DNA of 64,000 bases from Rhizomonospora bruguierae (GTDB taxonomy: Bacteria; Actinomycetota; Actinomycetes; Mycobacteriales; Micromonosporaceae), in contig NZ_BBQH01000010.1 in the NCBI RefSeq assembly GCF_018397995.1, forward strand, positions 170,987 through 234,986, in the 5' to 3' direction. The notes beneath the pieces are model-generated. The model made no database searches. It worked only from the letters and a program-made list of their open reading frames with translations, and was not told where the DNA came from. Made by a program: the position numbers and the translations under genes. Positions 16,377 through 24,216 of this stretch are shown here, one piece after another. The first letter of the stretch is position 1. Each line of letters begins with the position of its first letter.

Positions 16377-17037
16377 CCGCGCGGCCGGGCGCGGGTGGCT
16401 GCGCCGGCCGGTTCGGCAACTGGCGGTAGAGCCGGTCCAGCCCGTCAATCAGCGCGGTCAGCCCCAATTCGAACGCTCCCTCGTCCACCCGCTGCTGGTG
16501 CTCGGCCAGCCGGTGCGCCTGGCCGAGGTGCGGGTAGTGCGCGGCGTACAGGGCCGGGTCCTCGACGAAGCCGCGGGCGAACGAGCCCAGCGCCGATCCG
16601 GCGACGAAGTACCGCATCAGCGCGCCGATGTGGGTGGCGCGGGCGGGCGGCCACCCGGCCCGGACCATGCCGCCGTAGAACGCGTCCGCCATGGCCAGCG
16701 CGGCCGGGCGCCGGCCCGGGCCCTGGGCCAGGTACGGGACGATGTTCGGGTGTCGGGCCAGCGCGCCGCGGTAGTCCACCGCCCAGCGGCGCAGCGCCTC
16801 GCGCCAGTCCAGGGTCGCGAAGACCGACGTGTCGACCCGGCCGGTGATCGCGTCGGCGACCGCGTCCAGGATCTCGTCCTTGGTGGCGAAGTGGTTGTAC
16901 AGCGACGGTCCGCGCACGCCGAGTTCGGCGGCGAGCCGGCGGGTGGACAGCGCCGCCAGCCCCTCGGCGTCGACCAGCGCGGTCGCCGCCTCGACGATCC
17001 GCTGCCGGCTCAGCAGCGCCTGTCGCGGCCGGGGCAT
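16327..17037 (-). CDS. TetR/AcrR family transcriptional repressor
   Basis: DNA-binding repressor of 236 aa. The N-terminal helix-turn-helix reads RIVEAATALVDAEGLAALSTRRLAAELGVRGPSLYNHFATKDEILDAV (shown here as a whole domain; key contacts are in STRRLAAELGV and SLYNHF), and a helical ligand-binding domain follows. The last 30 residues are an Ala/Gly/Arg tail created by the repeat described at 16224. It stands between the alcohol/aldehyde dehydrogenase operon and the SDR/acyl-CoA dehydrogenase pair, and the same operator occurs at both promoters. It therefore probably controls itself, the dehydrogenases and the divergent genes in response to an acyl or alcohol-derived ligand. Confidence 0.9.
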   Translation of the reverse strand: MPRPRQALLSRQRIVEAATALVDAEGLAALSTRRLAAELGVRGPSLYNHFATKDEILDAVADAITGRVDTSVFATLDWREALRRWAVDYRGALARHPNIVPYLAQGPGRRPAALAMADAFYGGMVRAGWPPARATHIGALMRYFVAGSALGSFARGFVEDPALYAAHYPHLGQAHRLAEHQQRVDEGAFELGLTALIDGLDRLYRQLPNRPAQPPAPGRAARSAAAGRGGHAAAGE

Positions 17038-17063
17038 GGGTGCGCACCTCCGGGTGGACGCGA

Positions 17064-17084
17064 TAAAACTTGCAGCGCTAGTTT
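17064..17084 (+). promoter_or_regulatory. TetR-family operator, copy 2 (between tetR and the SDR gene)
   Basis: This site is identical over 21 bp to copy 1 and is centred 37 bp upstream of the TetR start and about 165 bp upstream of the SDR gene. It fits autoregulation and control of the divergent operon. Confidence 0.85.
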
Positions 17085-17240
17085 AGTGGGCACCATGGAC
17101 CCACGGCCGCCCGGAAGCTCGCCGCCGGCTTCGGCGACCGTGCGAGCGCGCCGCACGCCGCCGGGCGGCACCGGCGGGCGGCCGGCGACTTCCGATGCTT
17201 CCGAGCCAAGCGAAACCGCGTTCTAGCCAGGGGAGAGCCA

Positions 17241-17999
17241 GTGGACAGATTCGCCGGCAGGGCCGCCATCGTCACCGGGGCGGCGCAGGGCATCGGCGCC
17301 GCGACCGCGCGCCGGCTGGCCGCCGAGGGCGCCAGCGTCGCCGTCGTGGACCTGACCGCCGAACGCGGCCAGGCGGTCGTGGACGAGATCACCGAGGCCG
17401 GCGGCACCGCCGCCGCCTTCGGCTGCGATGTCGCCGACCAGGCGTCCGTGCAGGGCATGACCGAGCGGGTGGTCAACCGGTTCGGCCGGCTCGACGTGCT
17501 GGTCAACAACGCCGGCATCACCCGGGACAACCTGCTGTTCAAGATGCCGCTGGCGGACTGGGACGCGGTGCTGCGCACCAACCTGACCAGCATCTTCCTG
17601 TGCTGCCAGGCGGCGCAGAAGTACATGGTGGAGGCGAGGTACGGGCGGATCGTGAGCCTGTCCAGCCGGTCCGCGCTCGGCAACCGGGGCCAGGTCAACT
17701 ACGCCGCCGCCAAGGCCGGCGTGCAGGGGCTCACCACCACCCTGGCGATCGAACTGGGTCCGTTCAACATCACCGTGAACGCGGTCGCGCCCGGGTACAT
17801 CGCCACCGCCATGACCGCCGCCACCGCCGAGCGGGTCGGCGCCTCGTTCGAGGACCACCAGCGGATGGTTGCCACGCAGACCCCGCTGCGCCGGGTCGGC
17901 CAGCCCGCCGAGGTGGCCGCCGCGATCGCCTTCCTGGCCAGCGACGACGCGTCGTACGTGAGCGGGCAGACGCTCTACATCAACGGCGGGGCGCGCTGA
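17241..17999 (+). CDS. SDR family 3-oxoacyl-[ACP] reductase-like protein
   Basis: NAD(P)H-dependent short-chain dehydrogenase, 252 aa. The cofactor loop TGAAQGIG, the NNAG motif, the catalytic Ser (SLSSRSALGN), Tyr-x3-Lys (YAAAKAG) and the C-terminal YVSGQTLYINGG are all present, making it FabG-like. GTG at 17241 follows AGGGGAG. The stop overlaps the acyl-CoA dehydrogenase start (ATGA), so the two are coupled. With that neighbour it likely acts on 3-hydroxy/3-oxoacyl-CoA in a beta-oxidation-like route rather than in fatty-acid synthesis; this is inference from context. Confidence 0.9.
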   Translation: MDRFAGRAAIVTGAAQGIGAATARRLAAEGASVAVVDLTAERGQAVVDEITEAGGTAAAFGCDVADQASVQGMTERVVNRFGRLDVLVNNAGITRDNLLFKMPLADWDAVLRTNLTSIFLCCQAAQKYMVEARYGRIVSLSSRSALGNRGQVNYAAAKAGVQGLTTTLAIELGPFNITVNAVAPGYIATAMTAATAERVGASFEDHQRMVATQTPLRRVGQPAEVAAAIAFLASDDASYVSGQTLYINGGAR

Positions 18000-19162
18000 T
18001 GGACTTCGGCCTGGACGACGAGCAGCGGGCGATCCGGGACACCGTCCGCGACTTCGTCCGCCGGGAAGTCGTGCCGATGGAGGCGGAACTGCTGCGCCGC
18101 GAGCGCCGCCACGAGCCCGGCACCACCCGCGCCGAACTGCGCGACCTGCAACGGAAGGCGAAGGAGTTCGGCTTCTGGGGGCTGTCGACGCCGCAGGAGT
18201 ACGGCGGCATGGACCTGCCCGCCGTCACCCAGTCGCTGATCTGGACCGAGTTGGGCCGCACCTTCGTGCCGTTCCGGTTCGGCGGCGAGGCGGACAACAT
18301 CCTGTACCACGCCACCGCGGAGCAGCAGCGGGAGTACCTGCTGCCCACCATCGCCGGCGAGCGGGTCTCCTGCTTCGCGATCACCGAGCCGGGCGCCGGC
18401 TCCGACGCGGCGAACATCAGGCTCTCCGCCCGGCGGGAGGGCGACGACTGGGTGCTCAACGGCGAGAAGACGTTCATCACCAACGGCGACGACGCCGACT
18501 TCGCGATCGTCGTCGCGGTCACCGACCCGGAGAAGGGCGCCCGGGGCGGCGGTACCACGGCGTTCCTCGTGGACCGGGCGATGGGGTGGCGCTCCGAGTT
18601 CATCCAGACGATGGGCGAGGGCGGCCCCGCGTCCCTGGTCTTCGCGGACGTGCGGGTGCCGCACCGCAACATCCTGGGCGGGATCGGGCAGGGCTTCGAG
18701 CTGGGCATGCAGTGGATCGGCAAGGGCCGGTACATCATCCCGTCGCACGCCCTGGGCATCGCGGAGCGCGCGCTGTCGATGGCGATCGGGTACGCCAACA
18801 CCCGGGAGACGTTCGGCAGGCCGATCGGCACCAACCAGGCGATCCAGTGGATGATCGCGGACTCGGAGACCGAGCTGGAGGCGGCCCGCTGGCTGGTGCT
18901 GCGCGCCGCGTGGACGGTGGACCAGGGCCTCGACCCCAGGCACGCGTCCTCGATGGCGAAGCTGTACGGCGCCGGCATGGTCAACCGGGTGGTGGACCGG
19001 GTCATGCAGATCCACGGCGGCATGGGGTACACCCGGGAACTGCCCATCGAGCGCTGGTACCGGCAGGTGCGGCTGTACCGCATCTTCGAGGGCACGGACG
19101 AGATGCAGCGGCTCATCATCTCCCGCGACCTGCTCCGCGGCTACACCAAGCTCGGCCTGTAG
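17999..19162 (+). CDS. Acyl-CoA dehydrogenase
   Basis: FAD flavoprotein of 387 aa that introduces the 2,3-double bond in acyl-CoA. It begins MDFGLDDEQRAIRDTVRDF and carries the flavin/substrate motif CFAITEPGAGSDAANI, ITNGDDADF and the catalytic glutamate region RIFEGTDEMQR, and ends in RGYTKLGL. ATG at 17999 overlaps the SDR stop. The 3' end faces the NuoF-like gene with only 20 bp between, without an obvious terminator. Electrons would normally pass to ETF; the neighbouring ferredoxin/flavoprotein is on the other strand but could be functionally linked. Confidence 0.92.
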   Translation: MDFGLDDEQRAIRDTVRDFVRREVVPMEAELLRRERRHEPGTTRAELRDLQRKAKEFGFWGLSTPQEYGGMDLPAVTQSLIWTELGRTFVPFRFGGEADNILYHATAEQQREYLLPTIAGERVSCFAITEPGAGSDAANIRLSARREGDDWVLNGEKTFITNGDDADFAIVVAVTDPEKGARGGGTTAFLVDRAMGWRSEFIQTMGEGGPASLVFADVRVPHRNILGGIGQGFELGMQWIGKGRYIIPSHALGIAERALSMAIGYANTRETFGRPIGTNQAIQWMIADSETELEAARWLVLRAAWTVDQGLDPRHASSMAKLYGAGMVNRVVDRVMQIHGGMGYTRELPIERWYRQVRLYRIFEGTDEMQRLIISRDLLRGYTKLGL

Positions 19163-19182
19163 CCCGCCCGCATCGGCGAGGG

Positions 19183-20685
19183 TCAGCGGCGGCGGGGGGT
19201 GGGGGCGGCGCTGCCGTGGGGGGTGCCGTCGGTCAGGCGTAGGGCCAGGGCGGGGCACATGCCCACCGCCTTGCGGGCCTGGAACTCCAGCCACGGCGGC
19301 ACCGGGATGTCCGGCCACGCCGGGAAGTGGTTGCCGTCCAGTTTGATCATCTCGGGCAGCACGACGGCGCACAGGCCGTGGCCGTCGCAGCGGCTCCAGT
19401 CCACCGCGAGCTTCCGCGAGCCGACCGCGCCGGTGGTGGGCAGCGGCAGCACCCCCTTGACCGGGCGGCCGCAGCCGTCCCGGGTGAGGTGTGCGGCGAT
19501 GTCCTCGACGAACGTCTCCAGCGACGAGACCGCGAACCGCCCCGTGCCGTCCGGGTGGCTGCACGCGCCCCGGCCGCGGACGACGCCGACCGCCGCGCGG
19601 ACCGCGTCCGGGCCGCCCGCGCCGGTCATGATGTCCGCCGCCGCGCGGGCGACGTTCGGCAGGCCCAGGTAGCAGGGGCCGCACTGGCCGGCCGACTCGC
19701 CCGCCATGTACTGGAGCACCCGCGCCACCTCGCCGATGCCGCAGGTGTCGTCGCCCAGCGGCAGCATGATGCCGGCGCCGAGGGTGCCGCCGACCTCGGT
19801 GAGGCTCTTGCGGGACACCTCCGCCCGGGCCGCCGCCTCCGCGCTGATCCACTTGCCGTGGTACCCGCCGGTCAACACCCCCTGGCCGGTCGGCGCGTCG
19901 CACATGCGCAGCACCTCCTTCAGCGGGACGCCGGTCGGGCACTCGACCACCGCCGGCTGCGCCGCCGAACCGCCCACGGTCAGCAGCACCGTGCCCGGCT
20001 CCTCCCGGGTACCCACCGAGGCGTACTCGTACGGGCCGATCCGGGCGGCGATCGCGAGCTGGGCGAACGTCTCCGCGTTGGACAGCAGGGTCGGCAGGCC
20101 GCCCACGCCGCTGTCGCTGGCCCGCACCTTGCGCCCGGGCGGGATGTGCGGCAGCCCGTTGATACCGCGGACCATCGCGCCGCCCTCACCGGAGATGAAC
20201 CGGTGCGGCACCACCTGGATCCGGGTCGGCACCGGCATCCGGCGCTCGTCCAGGGCCGCCGCGATGGAGCCCTCGCCCACGTTGTCGTCCGAGACGCCGA
20301 TGACGATCTCCTCGGCGTCCAGCGCGTAGGCGGCCAGCGCCGCGCCGTCCAGGATCAGGTGCGGACCCCGGGTGAGCAGCGCCTTGTCCTTCCAGCTCGC
20401 CGGCTCGCCCTCGGTGCCGTTGACCACCAGGATGGTCGGCAGCGACTTGGCCCGGGCGGACTCGTACACCGCGCGCACCTTGCGGGCGAACGGGAAGCCG
20501 GCGCCGCCCCGGCCGCGCAACTGGATCAACTCGGCGAGTTGCATCAGCTCGGCCACGGTCAGCGGGCCGAAGTCGCCATGCACCTCCTCGTGGTCGCGCA
20601 GGTCCAGCCGGCCGAACTCGGCGAAGCCGGCGGTCAGCCGGGGGGCTCCCACGCTGGTGACCGGCGGGACCGAGGCCGGGATCAC
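19183..20685 (-). CDS. NuoF-like NADH/FMN/4Fe-4S protein fused to a C-terminal ferredoxin
   Basis: Soluble redox protein of 500 aa. Residues about 25-400 resemble the complex I flavin subunit NuoF: GRGGAGFPFARK (FMN/NADH loop), LVVNGTEGEPASWKDK, an SLBB-like stretch, then GQCGPCYLGLP near 333 with a further Cys in GRGACSHPDG, giving the 4Fe-4S site. Residues about 425-490 form a separate small ferredoxin: CDGHGLCAVVLPEMIKL with a later GMCPALAL Cys, as in 3Fe-4S/4Fe-4S actinobacterial ferredoxins. GTG at 20685 overlaps the stop of the haem membrane protein (GTGA). It probably carries electrons between NAD(P)H and that membrane protein. No other complex I subunit is nearby. Confidence 0.82.
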   Translation of the reverse strand: MIPASVPPVTSVGAPRLTAGFAEFGRLDLRDHEEVHGDFGPLTVAELMQLAELIQLRGRGGAGFPFARKVRAVYESARAKSLPTILVVNGTEGEPASWKDKALLTRGPHLILDGAALAAYALDAEEIVIGVSDDNVGEGSIAAALDERRMPVPTRIQVVPHRFISGEGGAMVRGINGLPHIPPGRKVRASDSGVGGLPTLLSNAETFAQLAIAARIGPYEYASVGTREEPGTVLLTVGGSAAQPAVVECPTGVPLKEVLRMCDAPTGQGVLTGGYHGKWISAEAAARAEVSRKSLTEVGGTLGAGIMLPLGDDTCGIGEVARVLQYMAGESAGQCGPCYLGLPNVARAAADIMTGAGGPDAVRAAVGVVRGRGACSHPDGTGRFAVSSLETFVEDIAAHLTRDGCGRPVKGVLPLPTTGAVGSRKLAVDWSRCDGHGLCAVVLPEMIKLDGNHFPAWPDIPVPPWLEFQARKAVGMCPALALRLTDGTPHGSAAPTPRRR

Positions 20686-22508
20686 CGGGCCTCCCCCCTC
20701 AGGTGCGCCCAGTACTCCTCGTCCGAGGCGTCGGTCAGGTTGCGCGCCGGAGCGGGCGCCTGGCGGGGCGCGCCGCCACGCTTGCGGGGCGGCCGGGGCG
20801 CCGGGACCGCCGCCTCCCGGGCGGCCCGCATCGCCCGGCGGGACGCCATGTCGACCAGCGTCGGCGTCTCGTCCGGCTCCACCTGGTCCGCACCGTACCG
20901 CGGGTACTGCGACTCGTGCGGGTAGCTTGCCGGCGGGTAGGCGGAGCTCACCGGTGCGCTGGCGCGGTAGGAGTCGGGCGCACCCTCGCCGTCCCGGCTG
21001 TGCCGGGCGGCCCGGCTGCGCGCCGGCGGGCCGGGCGGCTCCTGCTCCCGCGCGGGGGCGAAATCGCTCGAGGACTCGCGCCACGGCGTCCCGGTGGGCG
21101 GTGGCGAGGTCGGCATCGGGTCGGCGGCGCGCACGTAGTCGGCCGTGGAGTACCCGCCGGTCGTGTACGAGGTCATGGAGTGGTCGGAGCCGGCGTAGCC
21201 GTCCTCGAACCGCTGCCGGGGCGGCGCCGACGCGGGGAACTCCGCCCGATCCTCCCGGTACCGGGCCGGCTGGTAGCCGTCCTCATCCCGGCGGGACCGG
21301 CGGCCGGCCGCGCGGCGGCCCACGTACTCGTCCTCGCCGTACGCGTCCTCGCGGTACGGCGCCTCGGGCGCGCCCCGCCGCCCGCCGCCGGAAACCGGCC
21401 GGGTGACCGGGCCGGACACCGGCCGGCTGCTGGACCCCGACACCGGACGCGACGACACGGGGCGGGCGGAAGCCTCGTACCCGCCGCCGAAGGTGTCCTC
21501 ATAGGACCGGATGCCCCGCTCCCGCGCCACCGGCTCGTCGACCGGCCGGCGCTCACCGCGGGCGGACCCGGTTGCCGCGTACTCCTCCTCGGTCTGGTAC
21601 TCCCGGGCGATCCGCCCGCCCATCTGCTCGTACGACGCGGCGCGCTGCTCGTACGCGGTGGGCTGGCGTGCCGGCTGGCGCGGCTCCTTGGGGGCGTACG
21701 CGGCGCGGATGTCGCTCTCCGCCACGTAGCGGAAGCCGCTGCCCGTGCCGGTGGGGCTGGCGCCCGTCCTGCCGACCGGCTTCATCGTGCCGGTGGTGGC
21801 GCCCAGTTGGCCGCGCCGGCGTCGTTGCAGGTACGTCGAGACCCGGACGACCAGCAGGATGGTCACCGCGAGCACGCACGCCAGGTAGCTGGCGATCACC
21901 CAGGTCGCCGCCGGGCGGCCGGCGGACAGGCCGTGCACCAGCGCCAGCGGCCACGACAGGTAGACGGTGGCGTGCAGGCTGCGCCACATCCACGGCTTGC
22001 CGACACCGATGAACCGGGCCCGGGCGATGCCGGTCCAGAACACGGCGCCCATCAGGTAGCCGGCGAGGATGCCCAGCCCCACGTAGACCGGGCGGTTGCC
22101 GCCGGTGAACGGGACGATCACGCCGAGGATCGACACCGCGTTGTACAGCACCTTGGTGAAGATGTGGACGACCAGGAAGACGACCGCCATCGTGCCGAGC
22201 GTGCGGTGCACCGACTGGAGCAGTACCCGGTGCCGCACCATGAGCACCAGGCGGTCGGTCGCCAGCAGACCCGCCATCACCGTGATCGACAGCGAGACCA
22301 GCGTGAAGACCCCCGCGTAGAACTGCAGGAAGTATGAGACCCACGCCACGCCGACCCGGCCGGGCGGGGTCAGCATCGCCACCGCCCAGATCGCCGCGAG
22401 CACCGAACCGGTGAGCACGACGACGGGTAGCCATGCGCGACCGCCTCCGCCGGCGGGGGTAAGGGCGGTGGGGTCGGCGCCTCGCTGGTTGAGCCGTACT
22501 CCAGCCAT
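20682..22508 (-). CDS. Ferric-reductase-like haem-b membrane protein with long disordered tail
   Basis: Integral membrane oxidoreductase, 608 aa. Six hydrophobic segments lie between residues 27 and 221. His101/His115 (H-x13-H) and His179/His192 (H-x12-H) match the two-haem spacing of ferric reductase/NADPH oxidase transmembrane domains. There is no FAD/NAD domain on the same chain; the coupled NuoF-ferredoxin gene can supply that role. The C-terminal 380 residues are predicted disordered, rich in Ser, Pro, Arg, Tyr and acidic residues, and include RPVSG repeats (SRPVSGSSSRPVSGPVTRPVSG). ATG at 22508 has GAGGAG four bases upstream. The physiological electron acceptor is unknown. Confidence 0.82.
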   Translation of the reverse strand: MAGVRLNQRGADPTALTPAGGGGRAWLPVVVLTGSVLAAIWAVAMLTPPGRVGVAWVSYFLQFYAGVFTLVSLSITVMAGLLATDRLVLMVRHRVLLQSVHRTLGTMAVVFLVVHIFTKVLYNAVSILGVIVPFTGGNRPVYVGLGILAGYLMGAVFWTGIARARFIGVGKPWMWRSLHATVYLSWPLALVHGLSAGRPAATWVIASYLACVLAVTILLVVRVSTYLQRRRRGQLGATTGTMKPVGRTGASPTGTGSGFRYVAESDIRAAYAPKEPRQPARQPTAYEQRAASYEQMGGRIAREYQTEEEYAATGSARGERRPVDEPVARERGIRSYEDTFGGGYEASARPVSSRPVSGSSSRPVSGPVTRPVSGGGRRGAPEAPYREDAYGEDEYVGRRAAGRRSRRDEDGYQPARYREDRAEFPASAPPRQRFEDGYAGSDHSMTSYTTGGYSTADYVRAADPMPTSPPPTGTPWRESSSDFAPAREQEPPGPPARSRAARHSRDGEGAPDSYRASAPVSSAYPPASYPHESQYPRYGADQVEPDETPTLVDMASRRAMRAAREAAVPAPRPPRKRGGAPRQAPAPARNLTDASDEEYWAHLRGEAR

Positions 22509-23106
22509 CTACTCCTCGATCTCCCACTCGTCGCCGGCCATGCCGAGCGGGGCCCCGCGGCGAACCGGGCCCTTCCTCGGCGGGGCCGGGTCCCGTCAGA
22601 CTCCCCGCCCCTCCCGTTCTACGTAGCGGGGGCGCGCGCGGATGAACCGTTCTGCCAATTTGTTCGTTGAATTTCCTGGGCCTCTTTTCGGGGACGTGGG
22701 CGGAGGGTGGCTCCCGGCACTCCCCCACCCGGTCGACCGCGGCTCAGCCGGGCGTTCAGCGGCGACTGCCCAATGGGGACGGCCGCCCACCCGGCCGGCG
22801 CGGGTGGGAACGCCACGGTCCCGACTTCGCCAGTGGTGATCTCATGATGAAAACTCAGAGTTTTTGGGGCACTCCCCTCACCGCGGCCGTTGCCGGTCAC
22901 CGAGCCACGACAGACCGTCCACCATGTTCATACGCACAGTCATGGGAGCGCTTCCGGGTCGTCGTTACGGAAGCGGCCCCCCGATCGGCCGTCTTTCCGC
23001 ACCCCGCCCGCCGTCCTAGGTTCACCTGGACGCCGGACCGGACGCCCTGTGTGGGGGCTTCCGGCCGGCGTGGTGATTCCGTCGTGGCCGCCGGAAAGGG
23101 TGGACG
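22509..23106. other. Long divergent intergenic region with palindromes
   Basis: This 598-bp interval separates the haem protein gene from the conservon. No ORF has typical codon use. It is AT-richer in places (22640-22690, 22840-22870) and has two inverted repeats: AAAACT-CAG-AGTTTT (22850-22864) and CGCTTCCG/CGGAAGCG (22949-22956, 22968-22975). It most likely holds both divergent promoters and operator sites. Confidence 0.55.
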
Positions 23107-24216
23107 ATGACCTCTGCCATGCGGACGTCGCCGGGGGGTGCGGGCCGGCGGCATCCCGTGCTGCGCGCCCTCCTGGCCCTCGCCCTCCTCGTCCCCACCG
23201 GCGTGCTGTTCGTCCAAGTCTGGACCAGCCGCTCCGCCGACCTCGCGTACGCCGCCAAGGAACGGCTCGGCGTCGAGTACCTGATCACCCTGCGCCGGGT
23301 CGCGACCGGCCTGGCGGACAACGCCTCCGCCGTCGTCGCCGGGCGCACGGTCGGCGCCGACGCCCTGGCCACCGCGGTTGCGGACATGGGAGCCGTGGAC
23401 CGCCGGATCGGCGGGGACCTGCGCGCCACCCAGCGCTGGGCCGGGCTGCGGACGAAGATCGAGTCGCTGCCCGTGGCCGCCGACCCGGCGGCTGGGATGG
23501 CCGCGTACGGCGAGGCCACCGACCTGCTCACCGCGCTGTTCGAGGCGGTGCGGACCGAATCCGGCCTGGTCCGCGACCCGGACGCCGACGCGTACTTCCT
23601 CCAGGACGCGGCGGCCCAGGAACTGCCCGAGGCGGTGATCGCCGCCGGGCACCTGGCCGACGTGCTGACCACCGCCGCCCGGGCCCGCCCGGCCGACCGG
23701 GCCGGGTGGGCCGGCGACGAGACGGTGGCCCGGGCCGCCGCCCTCAGCCCCGTCCGCGACCTGGCCGACGACGTGCGCAGCGCGGTGGACGAGTCGCGCA
23801 GCCGGACGCTGGGCGAGGCGCTGCTGAGTCGGGTGGACCGCTTCCGCCGCGCGATCGACGCGCTGACCGGCATGTCGGCGGTCAAGCCCGACGGCCCCCG
23901 GCTCACCACCGAGCAGATCGGCAGCGCGCGCACCGAGGTGCAGGCGGCCGCCGCGGACCTGGCCGCGACGATGTTCACCCAGCTGGACGGGCAGCTGCGG
24001 GACCGCGCCGACCGGCTGCGCGCCGAGCGGCTGACCGCGGTCGGCGCCATGGCCCTCGCGGTGCTGATGGCGGTCACGCCCGCCCTCGGCGTCGCGGTGC
24101 GGGCCGGCCGGCACCGCCGCCGCGCCACCCGGTGGGCGCCCGACGAGCGCGGGCCGACACCCCCGCCGGCCGGGGGCGAACAGCCGGAGCGGGAGTGGGC
24201 CCGTGCTGCTCGGTAG
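23107..24216 (+). CDS. Sensor-only membrane protein preceding the conservon
   Basis: A 369-aa protein with a membrane helix at about 20-40, an all-helical periplasmic region, and a second helix near 320-340 followed by a short Arg/Pro-rich cytoplasmic tail. No kinase, HAMP, GGDEF or methyl-accepting output domain is present. The central segment GLVRDPDADAYFLQDAAAQELPEAV resembles the DPDLDSYYLMD signature of sensor domains in chemotaxis receptors and kinases of other bacteria. ATG at 23107 follows GGAAAGGG. Its end overlaps the kinase gene by 14 bp, so the two are co-translated. It may be a partner chain that feeds signals to the kinase. Confidence 0.7.
   Translation: MTSAMRTSPGGAGRRHPVLRALLALALLVPTGVLFVQVWTSRSADLAYAAKERLGVEYLITLRRVATGLADNASAVVAGRTVGADALATAVADMGAVDRRIGGDLRATQRWAGLRTKIESLPVAADPAAGMAAYGEATDLLTALFEAVRTESGLVRDPDADAYFLQDAAAQELPEAVIAAGHLADVLTTAARARPADRAGWAGDETVARAAALSPVRDLADDVRSAVDESRSRTLGEALLSRVDRFRRAIDALTGMSAVKPDGPRLTTEQIGSARTEVQAAAADLAATMFTQLDGQLRDRADRLRAERLTAVGAMALAVLMAVTPALGVAVRAGRHRRRATRWAPDERGPTPPPAGGEQPEREWARAAR

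Noticed and set aside
15052-17226. 724-codon plus-strand frame over ALDH and tetR
   Set aside because: It has no recognisable domain and crosses two genes with intact catalytic or DNA-binding motifs on the other strand.
22667-23110. 147-codon plus-strand frame in the large divergent gap
   Set aside because: Codon third positions are not GC-biased as in the neighbouring genes, and no domain is visible.
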